Assembly: GCF_910589235.1 (NCBI RefSeq)
Contig: NC_060956.1
Coordinates: 8,439,999-8,503,998 of the forward strand
Reading direction: 5' to 3'
Length of the DNA stretch: 64,000 bases
Source: Vespa crabro
Lineage: Eukaryota; Arthropoda; Insecta; Hymenoptera; Vespidae
The notes below the pieces were generated by a model. The model searched no databases. It was given only the letters and a program-made list of their open reading frames with translations, and had not been told where the DNA came from. A program made the translations under genes and the position numbers. This document shows, in pieces, positions 27,466 through 39,767 of the stretch. Within the stretch, counting starts at the first letter, position 1; each line of letters starts with the position of its first letter.

Positions 27466-27539
<74 letters not shown>
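27466..27539. repeat. (GA)n microsatellite
   Basis: About 63 bp of pure GA after GAGAGAGAAA. Together with 27218-27252 it forms an inverted CT...GA pair that could fold back on itself. Confidence 0.97.
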
Positions 27540-27542
<3 letters not shown>

Positions 27543-27820
27543 ATGAGAAAGATTTCGTATGTTTCTAGGACTGGTGGGCTATCGGTAGTATCAAACATGG
27601 AGTTGACATAGATCCGCGCTAAATCACGACTCTGTTGTCACGCTCCATCTATGGCTAACGAGAAAACAAAAACAAAAAAAAGACAAAAAAGAGGAAAAAG
27701 AAATATAAGATAAACAAATAGATAATTGTGCTCTTATCTCTCTTAGTCTTTACATCGTCCTTTTCAACTTGAAAGTTCCTTCTAATAAAAAAGGCGCAAT
27801 ATTTCAAGAAGGAAATATTA

Positions 27821-27885
27821 ATATTACCATATACCATCAATATTACCATATACTATCAGTAATACCATCAAATTATACCATCAAT
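27821..27885. repeat. Short minisatellite of TACCATCAA/TACCATATA units
   Basis: TACCAT or TACTAT followed by CA/AT-rich spacers occurs about six times in 65 bp. Confidence 0.6.
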
Positions 27886-28929
27886 CTGGTTATTCGGAAG
27901 CTTCTGTAAAATAAGAAAAAGGAAAGGCGAACGTGCTGAATAGAATAAAGTTGATTCGTGACATAGAAAGTGAAGTAAAAATGCAAAAGTGGAGCAAGTG
28001 GTGCTATGTTAGTCCGGATGAAGAAACAAGGTAGAGAGTCCAGACAGGGTAGGAAAATGCGAGGCTTGTGTAAAGGCTGTTAAGTCGAAGATACGATCGA
28101 AAGGAGTGTGTCAAAGCTAGCTCAAAGCTGGTTACCATTCTGAATCTCTCCACTTACATGTTCGTGGAATATTCACAGAGAAGAAGACTGGCAACGGTTA
28201 GCCTACTAAAACGAAATTCACCTCCATGGAACACGAATGTTGCATTATTCGGGATAGCGGCTTTCGAACTTGCGGTTTCGAGCTTGAGATTCTCCCACTA
28301 TCGTTCAAAACCACAATGAAAGAATTAAATCCATGAAAACACGACGCCTGTGCCACTGGCTTTTAACGTTTTCTTCTCTCTCTTTCTTTCTCTTTCTTAT
28401 CCCTTTCTCTTTGTCCTCCTTTTCTGATTATGCTTTCCTTTTTCATCGACTTTTTTTGTCTTTCTTTATATTTAGAATACCTCCATTGGGATATAATTAA
28501 ATCGAAAGGAGACGTAATCTTGAGATGACGAACGAAATAATTTTGATTCAAATAAGAAATTACTTTATCGTGGGTATTCATTAATGTTTTTAAGTGAACC
28601 TGTTATACTTATCAACATCTCGAATGTTATAAATTTAATCTTTAATTTATTTACAGCGACCTTAGCAACTTCCTTTTATGAGTTATAAATCGAAGCATAT
28701 AATCTACTTTAATCGAATTCAGTGATTCATATATTCCCAGTTTGAAAGGTTAAGTCGTCCGTCTCGGTATTTCGTCGTCATAAAATTCGAAAGATTCGTT
28801 TAAAACTTTGCTACGGACATCTCTCACTCATTGTAACGACGCGTTACATGAACGCTATTCCTTGTCATCGTAGAGATATCATTTTTTACTTCTTGTGATC
28901 TTGAAGAGATCATTTTCTAAGCTTCTTAG

Positions 28930-28950
28930 CATATATATATATATATATAT
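28930..28950. repeat. (AT)n microsatellite
   Basis: 21 bp of pure AT. Confidence 0.9.
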
Positions 28951-30281
28951 CGTGCATCAAAAGAAAGGCATCAAGCAAGTCATTATACATTTTTAAGTGG
29001 AAATATTCATTCGTAAACGTTCTAATTCTTTTCTTGTTTGTCGCTAAGCATTATTCAACGATTCGCTATGACATAAGTATATGTATATGGAACATTGTAG
29101 TATCGGGGAAAATCGAAATGAAGGAAGTAGAAGCTTTTGGTTCTGGGACGTCAGGTACTACAAGGAAGAAGAGAACAGTTGCGTTTAAGCTGGAGGTCGC
29201 TGGGCCTCGACGTTTCATTTCCGTCGACAGGACGGAAGTTTCCACCCCCGGTATAGAGGAGTTTGTCTTTTGTTCACTATGGGGCGAAGTATAGGCAAAC
29301 AGAGCAAATGGAAGGAGAGACGAGCCAAGAGGGTTGGAGTGAGAAGACGAGAAGGGGTAAAAGAGGAGAAGATCTGGCCGAGAGGACCAGAAGAGAGAGA
29401 AAATACTAATAGTAGGAGGTAATGCCATAAAGGAAAACGAGCGGCTTAAAGAGTTTAAATATACGCTGGAAATTAAGGTCGCTTCTACGCAAACGTAAAC
29501 CTGACTATTTTCTTTCTAATCTTTTTTCCGTCTTCTTGGACTACGTTCTTTCTTTCAACCGCCGCACTGTATCGTCGCAGTGCATTGGGAGAAAAAAAAC
29601 GACTAGGAACGACAAGGGGAGTTCTTTTTCAACGTTTAAACGTTTCCTGCAAGTGCTCGCTCGCTCGCGAGAGAGGAGAGTGAGAGAGAAAGAAATCGAG
29701 TCGAGTGTCTCTCGTCTACGTACGTCCACGTTCTTAAGAAGAAGGCAAGGGTATAAAATATGGCCAAGTCTCTTTTGCGCTAGGTGCGCACGGCATTTTG
29801 ATATCGCAAAGTGCTGCATTTTACGAGCCTTCTAAAAAAGAAGACGCTCCCGAGTAGCCAGTTGGTGTCTTTCTATGTTCGTAAATAATAACGATGCGAT
29901 GGGAATAATTCTTATCGTAGCATGCATCTTCCTCTCGCTCTTTTCAAACTTTAAGATATCGTCTTTCGCACAAGCGAACTTCCTTTTCTTCGTCCATCGT
30001 TATTTTGTTATTTCTGATGTTGTGAATCGAGACTTTTATGAACGATCAAAATGTACTAAAGTTGAAAGCAAAGAAAGTAAAAGAAAGAGAAAGAGCGAAC
30101 AAAATCACACAATTTCGTTTCTCGTTCTTTTGCTAAAAGAATGGGACTGTCTTTGAGGGTTCAAAGTGGCCGAGTTTATGACCACCACTGAATCGATTTG
30201 GCACAGCATTCTTTGAATGACAACAGATCGAATTGGTTGCTCTTTACGATTTTGATGTTAGGCCAACCAAAGAGGAAGAGT

Positions 30282-30326
<45 letters not shown>
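30282..30326. repeat. (GA)n microsatellite
   Basis: About 43 bp of GA, 80 bp before the TIR element at 30409. Confidence 0.95.
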
Positions 30327-30328
<2 letters not shown>

Positions 30329-30408
30329 TAGGCGTCGTCGATTCAAAATAGCAACACTACCGAGACCTATATTCTACTTTTGCTCGTGATCATATAGGAA
30401 TACATATA

Positions 30409-30880
30409 CAGGATGAATCTAAATTCAAACCTCCAGTAATTATAAAGGACAGCCAACTAAATAATTTGAGATAGGAAATCAATGGTCAGAAATCAGTTGT
30501 TCACAAGACACAGGGTGATAATTATTTTTATTTAAAAACTATTTATGCTTTATCATCTTACTTTTTAACTGTACTTATAACACAATTATAACTATTTTTA
30601 ATAAATCAATTATTTAATATAAAAAATTAAATTAATACTACAGTATTCTAAGCCACTATCTGGATAGGAAACTGTAATTAGACTACCTTAGTGTTTAAGT
30701 AAATTAAGGTACAGTGCGAGCATATACTTTCTATAGAAAATAATTTTATTATCAAATTGTTTCACCCTATTGGTAAAAAACAAAGGATTTCCAGCATAGT
30801 TTACCATCTCAAAATACTTCAAATGATAAAATTCTCCTATTAGCCAACACAGTTTGTCAGCTGAATTTAGATTCACCCTA
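30409..30880. mobile_element. MITE-like element with terminal inverted repeats (about 470 bp)
   Basis: The left end begins CAGGATGAATCTAAATTCA (30409-30427). The reverse complement of the right end (30862-30880) reads TAGGGTGAATCTAAATTCA, matching at 17 of 19 positions. Similarity seems to continue inward in degraded form (for example TTTGAGAT near both ends). The flanks are TATA-rich, so a TA or TATA target duplication is possible but cannot be proved. The interior is AT-rich. A 62-codon open frame on the minus strand (30688-30876) overlaps the right end and shows no recognisable transposase motif. Confidence 0.6.
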
Positions 30881-32672
30881 TATATATACTTATATTATAT
30901 CGGTCAATAGATAAGTAGAAGTTATCACAACTTGACTTTTTCTGTTTGGTGTCTTTTCTGTTGCATTGATTTGAAGATAAATTAACGATAGAGAAGAATC
31001 ATTAATGAGAAGAAACATTTAATTTATAAAGCAAATGTTATTTACAAAAATTTGTAAAAAGATATAATTCGATGGATGGCTTTATGTTAAGCAGTACAGT
31101 TGGAAATTACAAGAAAACTAGAACGAATAGAATGCAGTTGTAAGTCATATAGGAGTACATACATTATATTAAGTCTTGTCCTCACTGAAGCAAAAACAAT
31201 AATATTTCATATTGATATTCCATGTATCTTGAAAAAATCGCCGTTTGTTACCGGATCTTTCTGCAGATTTCTGTCGTCAGGAACAAATACTACCGCTTAT
31301 TGACTGTTTCCGTTCGAACCGGTAAAGATAAAAAAGACAAAAATAGAGAATACGTGGTAGCAGAAACAAATGCTCCTACAATGTATACATAAGTGTAGTC
31401 TTAAAACCGAAACAAAATAAAAATGTTCCTGAGATAATGTTGCTTCAATGTTGGCAAAATATTTCTATAAATTGCTATATGCGTTTGTTGAAAATGTTTT
31501 GAAACATGCAGTGAACAAATGGTGACAGAAAGTTTCTTATTGTTGCTTCAATGAGGACTTTAAAGCTTAACATAAAATTCTTTTATGGATTAATCTTTTC
31601 CACATCTTCGTATATACCCTTCGTTCTATCTCAACACGATCGGCTGTAGGAAAAATTACAAATTAATTTCTACTGGTCTTGTCTTGCTGACTTCACATTA
31701 ATCTATTCCATTAATATTAATTATCATTTGACTAAAAAAATTTTGTTCGATGATAAATGCATGTAAAATCCTTTCACAAAATGCCGCCATATTCTTTTCT
31801 TTATCTCGCGTGTCTGCGTTCTTCCACTGATGACTACGTTCGCTTTACGTGCATACATTCGTGTGGTAATCAACTTTGCTGAAACACCCTTCATTCGTGA
31901 TACAAGTAACAATTCTACTTAGCACATTGTCTTTCTTTGAGATCATCGATATCTGATTTTTCCGACCCTATTTAAAAAATATAATATAAATTAATACAGT
32001 ACATTCTGTTTTATCGTTATTCTTAAAAAATGATGAAATATATTATGTTGCCTGCTATCCGATTATAAAGAAAACTCAATTCCAGATTCAATATGTTCAA
32101 TATCGTACACGATATCTTAATCAATGAGTCATATCTTAATCAACAATATAAAAAGCAATTTGGACAATTGACAAAAAACTTAAAAAGAAACAGTAATTCA
32201 TTCAGTTTTCTCAGCATAACGTTAAGTTAAAATATATATGTTGTTGATAAGGTAATATAAAAGATAGTTTAATAGTCGCTTTGAAGAAATATTTTTTGCT
32301 TGATTAACGGTTGCCCGACTATCGTGCGAATACTTTATGCCCGGCAATTTTCCAGTAAATCACAAATTAAGAGAGGAGGATAAGTATCGAGCCCATTAAA
32401 GCCAACAACGTCAGGAGCGGCTGATGCAGCGTGGCGCGTCAGCAGATTCTAATTTTGCAGGCGCATATCGCGTCCTCGGCATTCGCCTAACATGCTATTT
32501 ATCCATATCATTTCCTTTTCGTCTTTTCTCGCCATCTTCCTCATAATTCTCTTTATATGTAGCATCAACGATCACGCACGTTACGTACATTCCATTCTCA
32601 TTCTTCTGTCCTTTTTCTAGTTCCCGCGAATATTCGTTCGGGCGTTGAACAAAAAATCAACAAAACCAAAGC

Positions 32673-32752
32673 AACGAACGACCGAACGAACGAACGAACG
32701 AACGAATGAACGAACGAACGATCGAACGAACGAACGAACGAATGAACGAACG
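32673..32752. repeat. (CGAA)n tetranucleotide microsatellite
   Basis: About 80 bp of CGAA units with a few ATGAA, ATCG and ACCG variants. Read on the minus strand it gives a spurious RSFV peptide repeat. Confidence 0.95.
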
Positions 32753-33761
32753 CGGCACATTAATTGGAAGCCGGTATTTCGCTTTCCACCGCAATAATTG
32801 CTAGACGTATCAGTAATATCGAAGAACTCGTTTTCCAACGGTGTACCATCGACACAAGGACGAATTTCCTCTTCCTGCCTTTACCACTTTTCTCTTACTC
32901 TCCTTTATCTACTTCTTTCTCATTAGTTTCCGTTGTCGAAGTAAAATCGAAATTCTTGAGAATCACGGAAATTCACGAATTTCTCATTTTCGGATGCCTT
33001 CGAAAAGAGAAACCTCCAAATCTCCTGAAGTGACTGCTTTTAAATGGGCGTAGTTAAGAAAACAATGAGTGACCTATGATGAAACGAGATTCGTCGCTTT
33101 TCGATGACTCCTTCTCATGTCTATGACATTGAAAAATTGTTGAATTGAAACAATTGATTCTATCCAATAATGAATATCGCTCGCTCAAATCAAATTCTCT
33201 GAAAAGTTTTCACGAGAAAAATGATCGGGGATATTCTCGGAATCTATCGCTGACACATCGAGAAAGAAAGAAAGATAGAGAGTTAGAGAGATAAAGAGAA
33301 AAAGATAGGACTGATATCGGGGCTAATAGAACGAGTTGCACCAGGGCACCAAGCTCCAAGCCAAGTTTAGCACCGCGGAATCCGGCCCAAACACAACCAA
33401 AATAAATACTAATCACAAATCTTAATCAACGGATCCAGGTTTCTATATATAAGTATGGCTCTCTCATTCTGATGCCAAAGCGACTCCCGAAGTTATGTGT
33501 CATCGTGAATAATATTCCCTTGGTCTTAAACTACGAATTGAGCGATTAGTATTAATTTTTTTCAATTGGAAGATATTTTTATGAACAAAGCCCATGTTTT
33601 GTTCAAAAATGTTTCGAACATTTGCATCTGTATAGTTTATAAGTCAAATAATTGTAAATCGTTAGTTTACAAGACATTTGATGTCGTTATATAATTTACG
33701 AAAAGAGGCAAAATATTGACTTCTCTGCAATATAATAATTAAAAATTAAATTTAATATGTG

Positions 33762-33764
<3 letters not shown>

Positions 33765-33799
<35 letters not shown>

Positions 33800-33823
33800 T
33801 ATGTTAATATATGTATATATATC
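33765..33823. repeat. (AT)n microsatellite
   Basis: AT dinucleotides with ATAC and GTTA interruptions. Confidence 0.92.
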
Positions 33824-35160
33824 TAAGATTGATTACAAATTGATAGTGATTTACTAATTAATTCAGATATCGATTTCAAAGCAGGTTATCGTTATAGATA
33901 GAAGCGAATATTGAATCTCGTTACACAAGTGCGTTTGGCATGATTTCCTCGTGATATTCCTCCTCGAATACTTGCGCATCTTGATACTTCCTTGCCTCTT
34001 ACGTGTACCTTAACTATATATTCATGCATCTAATTATAAGCGATCTATGTTTGAATAAGTGACCGATATTTTCTGGCATTGACAATACTATCTCTTTCGC
34101 TCTGGTTAAAAGTACTAGCATTTATATGACGTGTCGAGTTATGTTGTTTCGTAATGAAGTTATCGAATATTTCGATCTCGTAATTGTCATTCATACCGAT
34201 ACCTTGCAAGAATGATGCGAATGAAAGGTTGATTGGAGACTTTACGAGCTGCCATCTTAGATTTTCATGAATAACATCGTTTCTTCGTATATACATACAG
34301 CTTCCTACGGATGAATTATTCGTCGAGGTACGGGACATCTCCTCTTGTTTTGCACTTTACGTCGTATTAATATATGTTGCTTTGACGTCACCGATACATT
34401 AAATTCAACAGGGAGGACAATTCGAAGTTAACGAAGGTTAACTAATGCGTCTATGCACGAGTTCGCTCATCTTCGCTTTCCCCTTCGTTCTCTTCATTTC
34501 CCCCTTTCTCGATACCAATATCGCCTTGCGTAATCGGCTTTTGCTCGGTTAGAAATAAAAGCCATTCCAGTGAATCGCTTTAAAATGCTCATATAACTTC
34601 GTCCGATATTTTCGAACATTTTGCCAATGAAAATCCTCACGACTGCGAATAGAAAATATAATTCGATTTTAATGACTTCGCATTTCGACAATTTGTTTCG
34701 CATAATTCAATTAAGTGTGCGTGCCTGCTCTTGATACAGTTAGACGTATATGAAATACTATTATATACAACGGTAGTGAATATAGAAAGAAAAGAAAAGA
34801 GAAAACTAGTGATTCGAGAGAAAAAAAGACAAAGAGATGAAAGGGCAGGAAGAAGGTGAGAGATAACGAATGAAAACGAAGCATACGCCAGTGAAATCGG
34901 ATTAAGACATCGAGCTGGATATTGCATTTTTGATCGGGTTCTGCTAGTCCAACGGCCTCCACTGCTCGTAACCGTCGGTGTTTCCTGTTGGATTGAATTA
35001 TTAAATTCAATTTTTCGAGTACTGAGAGATTTGAATTATTAAACTAGGCTTGGCGCAGAGACTCTTTGCAATCGCGGTCGTGGCCTGTGTTTTTCTATCT
35101 ATCCATCTTTCTCTTTCTCTCCCTTCCTCTTTTGCTAGCTGGCACACATACTCTATTCTC

Positions 35161-35176
35161 TTTTTCTTTCTCTCTT

Positions 35177-35213
<37 letters not shown>

Positions 35214-35230
35214 CTTCTTCTATTTTCTTC
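35161..35230. repeat. (CT)n microsatellite
   Basis: TTTCTTTCTC leading into about 35 bp of pure CT and a TTTCTTCTTC tail. Confidence 0.92.
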
Positions 35231-35829
35231 TGATTTCAATCACTATCTATTTTTCCTATTTTATCACTAGATTGCGCTTCAGTTTAGTTGCGTAGGTAAT
35301 TTCATATCGTGCCATTGGAAATTAATAAGGGACAATTCATGATATTTATACGATTTTTCTCATTTTACCATGTCATCAACTTCGTTCTCACAGTCGTAGT
35401 ACTTGTAGTCGATACTCAGTAGTAGGATCTATGGTTGGCTGGTTTTTAGAACGATCTTATAGGAGTTCAACGATACGCTCGCTGAATCTTCATCTCGTAT
35501 ATTGATAAGAAAAATAACAAAAGGCTCTATTTGTACAAATGACGTTTAAATAATAGTGATTGTTATTGTTGGACTGTTTGAAAGAGCTATGAATAGTCTT
35601 ATACGATAAACGAAACTATTACTTTACTCTCAACATACTGGAATCAAGTAATGTCTAAGAATTTGAAATATCTTATGAGATGCAGAGTGTATGTCGACTC
35701 CATTCGTAAAAGCATTCGCTCGTGTATTTTGTCAATCGCGGAAAAGACAAACGTAGATAAACGATACTAAGGGAAAGTAGCTGATCGAAGAGAGATCGAT
35801 CGAGATCTTCGATTAGACGTATCTCTCTC

Positions 35830-36060
35830 CAACGGTATTACCGCTATTCCTATTACCGGCCAGAGCAGTAGGACTGTTCTAACTCTCAATCCAGCAGTAC
35901 TCGAGACAGAACGAACGGACAGAGAGATCTAAAGAGACAAAGAATAGAGGATCTTTACTGGCTAGTTTTCCGCGCGATTTCCCGCGAGAAAACGAGAAAG
36001 GATTGAGGATCCGAGATTGGAACGGGACGAGGTGGTTGTCACGGAAGCGAGGAGCTAAAA
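35830..36060. other. GC-richer, purine-biased stretch (possible UTR or regulatory DNA)
   Basis: Contains TTTTCCGCGCGATTTCCCGC, then AG-rich sequence with GGATCCGAGATTGG. No coding frame or clear core-promoter motif is seen. Confidence 0.15.
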
Positions 36061-36461
36061 GAAAAGACGGAGAAAGAGAAAGTCGAAATCGAAAAAGCTC
36101 CGAGAAAGCTTCTTAAGTGGGTAGTGCGGCGAAGAGCCGAACTGTTCGACGGTGAGTTAAAGGTAAGAGGGAGAAAGATGGATAGAGCTGGAGAAAGAAA
36201 GGAGAGAGAGAAAGGGAGATGGAAAAAGAAGGAAAGAGCTAGAGAAGAGAAAAGGGAAGAATGGAAAGATATCAAAGAAGACAATGGTGTAAGTGAGACG
36301 TAGAGTACTGGCTTAGCGGAGCGTATTATCGTATGAGAATCTCTCATCGGATCCAATAGTTCGAGCGCGCGGATGTGGAATAAAGCTCATCAAGGATTCA
36401 GTCCGCAATCCGCATTCGATGAATTAAAGATGTCTCCAAGAGTAACAAGAATGGATATCCC

Positions 36462-36464
<3 letters not shown>

Positions 36465-36509
<45 letters not shown>

Positions 36510-36528
36510 TATATACATATATATATCT
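36465..36528. repeat. (AT)n microsatellite
   Basis: About 64 bp of TA with one TAATA phase shift and one TACA. Confidence 0.95.
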
Positions 36529-36780
36529 TTCGTTACTCGCTTTTACGCGAAGCATCGCAGATCTTGGTCGTTGCACCCGTTCAGTGGTGGTTCTCTTTCT
36601 TCCCGTTCTCTGCGAAGTCCCGTAGACTTTTACCCTCCTCATTAGCAATGGGATTAAGCTCTATCATTATACGACCATCGTTCATCGTCGGAAAAGGAAG
36701 AAGTTCTATGGATTTTCCTTCGGCTTTATGTCGAATTCGATACCATAAATTGTCGAAGAAGTATCGATGTATAAAGAATA

Positions 36781-36868
36781 GAAGAGAGAGAGAGAAAGAG
36801 AGAGAGGGGGAGAGAGAGAGAAAGAGAGAGAGGGGGAGTGAGAGGGGGAGTGAGAGAAAGAGAAGAAA
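36781..36868. repeat. GA/GGGGGA compound microsatellite
   Basis: GA units broken by GGGGG blocks and AAAGAG variants; four G-runs of four or more fall within about 45 bp. Confidence 0.92.
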
Positions 36869-37084
36869 AATATGTGAGTGAAGTTCACAAAAAACTTGAT
36901 GAATCATTTACGAACGAATATATTTCCTTACTATTGCGAATCTTGGAAATATGAGATATCTTGAAAAAGGATAGATTATGTTTCTTGAGTCTTGGTTCAA
37001 GGCATAGAAAGGGAGAGTTTAATTCATAATAAAAGAAAGTGTCAGCGTAAAATCCTATCGCAAGGTAGCTACGATAAATTTGCC

Positions 37085-37340
37085 TGGTGGTAAAGAAGAT
37101 GGGGTTGAGGTTGAAGGGTAGAGGGAGGTGCTAGAAATGAGAGGGCGCCAGGGGTTGAGTAGATTTGTACCTGCGTGGTTGCCATCATTAGAATGGTGGG
37201 CCATAGCTGCAATGCGGGCACCCATGCGACCGAGTGGTGGGGATAGAGTGGTGGCTAGATACCCACTATGCATCGAGTATGCACTATCGCAACTCGTAGA
37301 AGAACGGGTTTGGCTCGTGGCCAGGTAGGCTTCAGGTTCT
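37085..37340. other. GC-rich island open on both strands; possible unrecognised exon or conserved element
   Basis: About 55% GC by eye in an otherwise AT-rich intron, with G-rich + strand. The minus strand is open for 133 codons (37055-37456), partly from a (CTT)n repeat. The non-repeat part contains SAYSMHSGYL and SPPLGRMGARIAAMAHH. The + strand is open for 66 codons and has an AG at 37190 and CAG|GTAGGC at about 37324. I do not recognise either peptide. Confidence 0.22.
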
Positions 37341-37428
37341 GTCATCCCTCCTACGTTCCTATGTAGCAATCTATATGTGCCTACCAAATCAACTCCTCTT
37401 CGTTCCTCTTCTTTCTCTTCTACCTCCC

Positions 37429-37470
37429 TTCTTCTTCTTCTTCTTCTTCTCTCCACCTTCTTCTTCTTTC
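37429..37470. repeat. (CTT)n microsatellite
   Basis: About eight CTT units, an interruption, then three more. Gives a false Arg run on the minus strand. Confidence 0.9.
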
Positions 37471-38304
37471 TACTCGAATCGGCCCTCCAGCAGAATCTAC
37501 GACTATGTCAGTGTCCTTTTTTGCTATTTTCTAGAATATAAATAGAAGATATATAAATAGGCCATCTTCTTTTTTCCGATCACTTTTTTATCCTTATTTT
37601 TCGTCGACTAACATTATATCTACGTCTTTGTTAATTATTTTAAAAATATTTTTTAACTAGGTTTAAGATAATTTATTTCAATATTATTGTTCGTAAACTC
37701 ATTTCCATTAAACAATTTATCCCATGCCAATAAGTTCAAGGAAAGTCCAAAAGCAGAATTTGATTGATTAAATATTCTGAGAAAAATGGATTAAATTTTT
37801 TCATCGATCAATCTTCTTGAAGTTTTACTTGCCGACATGCAATTGTAATGCGTAATCCGTAACGCATTGCAAGAAAGCAACTTTCATTATCGCGAAATTA
37901 TTATTTTTAACGTGCTTTTAACTTTTCCCTTTATTTTTTATTTTTTTATTTTGTAGAATCGTTTGCATGTTTCGATATTAACCTCTCATTATTATTCGAA
38001 TATAAAATGTTTGCAAAATTGAACGATTTGTGCATACAACCTTATATCTCAATACTTGCTTGAAAGATAAATGATAATATTTTCCAGTTTTTTTTTTCTT
38101 CTCAGATCGGGCTAGTTCAAATTTCAAGACAAATTTGTACTTACGGTAACGGTTAATGGCTATTCATAAACATAAGCGCGTATCCACAGCACTGTCTTTT
38201 TGGAATGCTGCGTGATGGTTAAAATAGACCGGCACGCGAACGAAAACAACATGAAACATAGAGTTATACGCTCCCCTCTTTCATCTCCTGCTCCTGTTTG
38301 TTCA

Positions 38305-38317
38305 TCTCTTTCTTTCT

Positions 38318-38364
<47 letters not shown>
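38305..38364. repeat. (CT)n microsatellite
   Basis: About 45 bp of pure CT after a TTTCTTTCTCC lead. Confidence 0.95.
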
Positions 38365-38367
<3 letters not shown>

Positions 38368-39690
38368 ATCTCTGTACATCTTTATCTTTCTCAAGCTACA
38401 AAGTTCGTCCAGGAAAGAGGTCTACGTACTACGTTTCTCCTGCCAACAGGCTGAAGTTTATTTATTTATTACTGTAAACGGACACATACGTCGTCGAATA
38501 ATCATGGTCCTCATATTGCACTGTTGAAATGAAAATTTACTTTAACAACTGGTCTAGCGTGATGAAAGATTAATCGTTACGGAAGATAATGACAATCACA
38601 AAAAGTATAAGTAAATGTCATAGTTCACAATATTATCATACACGCATATTTATCTTCAATTTTTCTACTCATCTTTTTCGTTCTATCTTGTATTCACTCT
38701 CAAGTTTAAATACAATACTAAAATAATAATCTATTATCGAAGACGCGGCTTGTCTTAACGAGTGGAAAATCTCATCTTTCTAAGATCATAGAAAGGTGGG
38801 TACTCCTCTTGTTTCTTCGCTCAAATAAGGAGCCATTAATATAACCCTGGATTGCGCACGTCTCCGCTTTTTTTCCCAACCACTCCTTTCTCGTTTGCTT
38901 TTTCACGCAGCAGTAACTCCGTGTTTATTTAAATAATGCTTTAGGTTGTGCTTTGAGCGTCCTTTGGCGGAGAATAAGTAATCTTGATGGATTCCTGGAT
39001 GACAAGAATGAGTAGAAGAGAAGAAGAAAACGATGAGAAACAAGAAGTAGAAGAGGAAGAAGAGAAAGAAGAAGGAGAAGGAGGTATAGGAAAGAGAAAG
39101 ATGAAGACATAGATAACCTTTGCGAAGAGGATGAGAGCATTTGGGATCGCGTTCGGAAAGAGTGAAAGAGAAAAAGAAGGAAGAACGGAGATATGAGATA
39201 CAGAAGGATGAGAAGAAAGGGGTAGACAAGGCCATTCGTTTCAATGAACGGTTCTCCGGAATGGGGAACAGGCTTCTCCGTTCCCTCCTTCCAAGTCCCT
39301 TCCTCTACTCGATCTCTACTTCTCTTGAAGATCTCAGCATCCATGGAATAGAACGGGATAGAAGCCGCGTATATAGAACTTTATACGAACCCTTCTCTGA
39401 ATAGAAAAACACTCGAACGGACCAACACCTTTTTTCTTCTTTTCTCGTTTCCTCACCGACGTACTGCTGCTGTATTCTTGCGTGGTTCTTCCACTTCCTT
39501 TTCTTTTCCTTCCTCCTTTTTTAGTTCTTCTTCTCTCGCAACCTCGGCATCTTATTTGAATGAAAGCCACCGCTACGGTTTTCCGTCTTCTGCTTCTTTC
39601 ACTTTTTAAATATGGCGACCAATATATTTTGAGAACTTGATTCTATATTGCAAGTTTTCTTGAGAGGTAGGATGTAAAAAGGAAACATCA

Positions 39691-39692
39691 GA

Positions 39693-39727
<35 letters not shown>

Positions 39728-39767
39728 GAGAGAGGGAAAGAGAGAGAGAGAGGGAAAGAGAGAGGAG
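39691..39767. repeat. (GA)n microsatellite with GGGA interruptions
   Basis: GA blocks separated by GGGAGA and GGGAAAGA. Confidence 0.93.

Larger units (their letters stand above)
27540..32672. other. Intron around the TIR element
   Basis: Contains the minisatellite at 27821 and the TIR element at 30409. 29100-29830 has overlapping open frames on both strands (up to 120 codons) but no domain. 30890-32400 is AT-rich and featureless. Confidence 0.5.

Noticed and set aside
28890..28925. Seed-like match to bantam microRNA (GAGATCATTTT)
   Set aside because: Flanking sequence gives no microRNA hairpin and the match stops after 11 bases.
29066..29428. Overlapping frames on both strands, up to 120 codons
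   Set aside because: No domain, no splice context, and both strands equally open.
32617..32838. Peptide repeat RSFV on the minus strand
   Set aside because: Direct product of the (CGAA)n microsatellite.
38925..39344. 139-codon minus-strand frame and an overlapping 113-codon frame
   Set aside because: Purine-rich + strand makes both frames open by bias; no domain.
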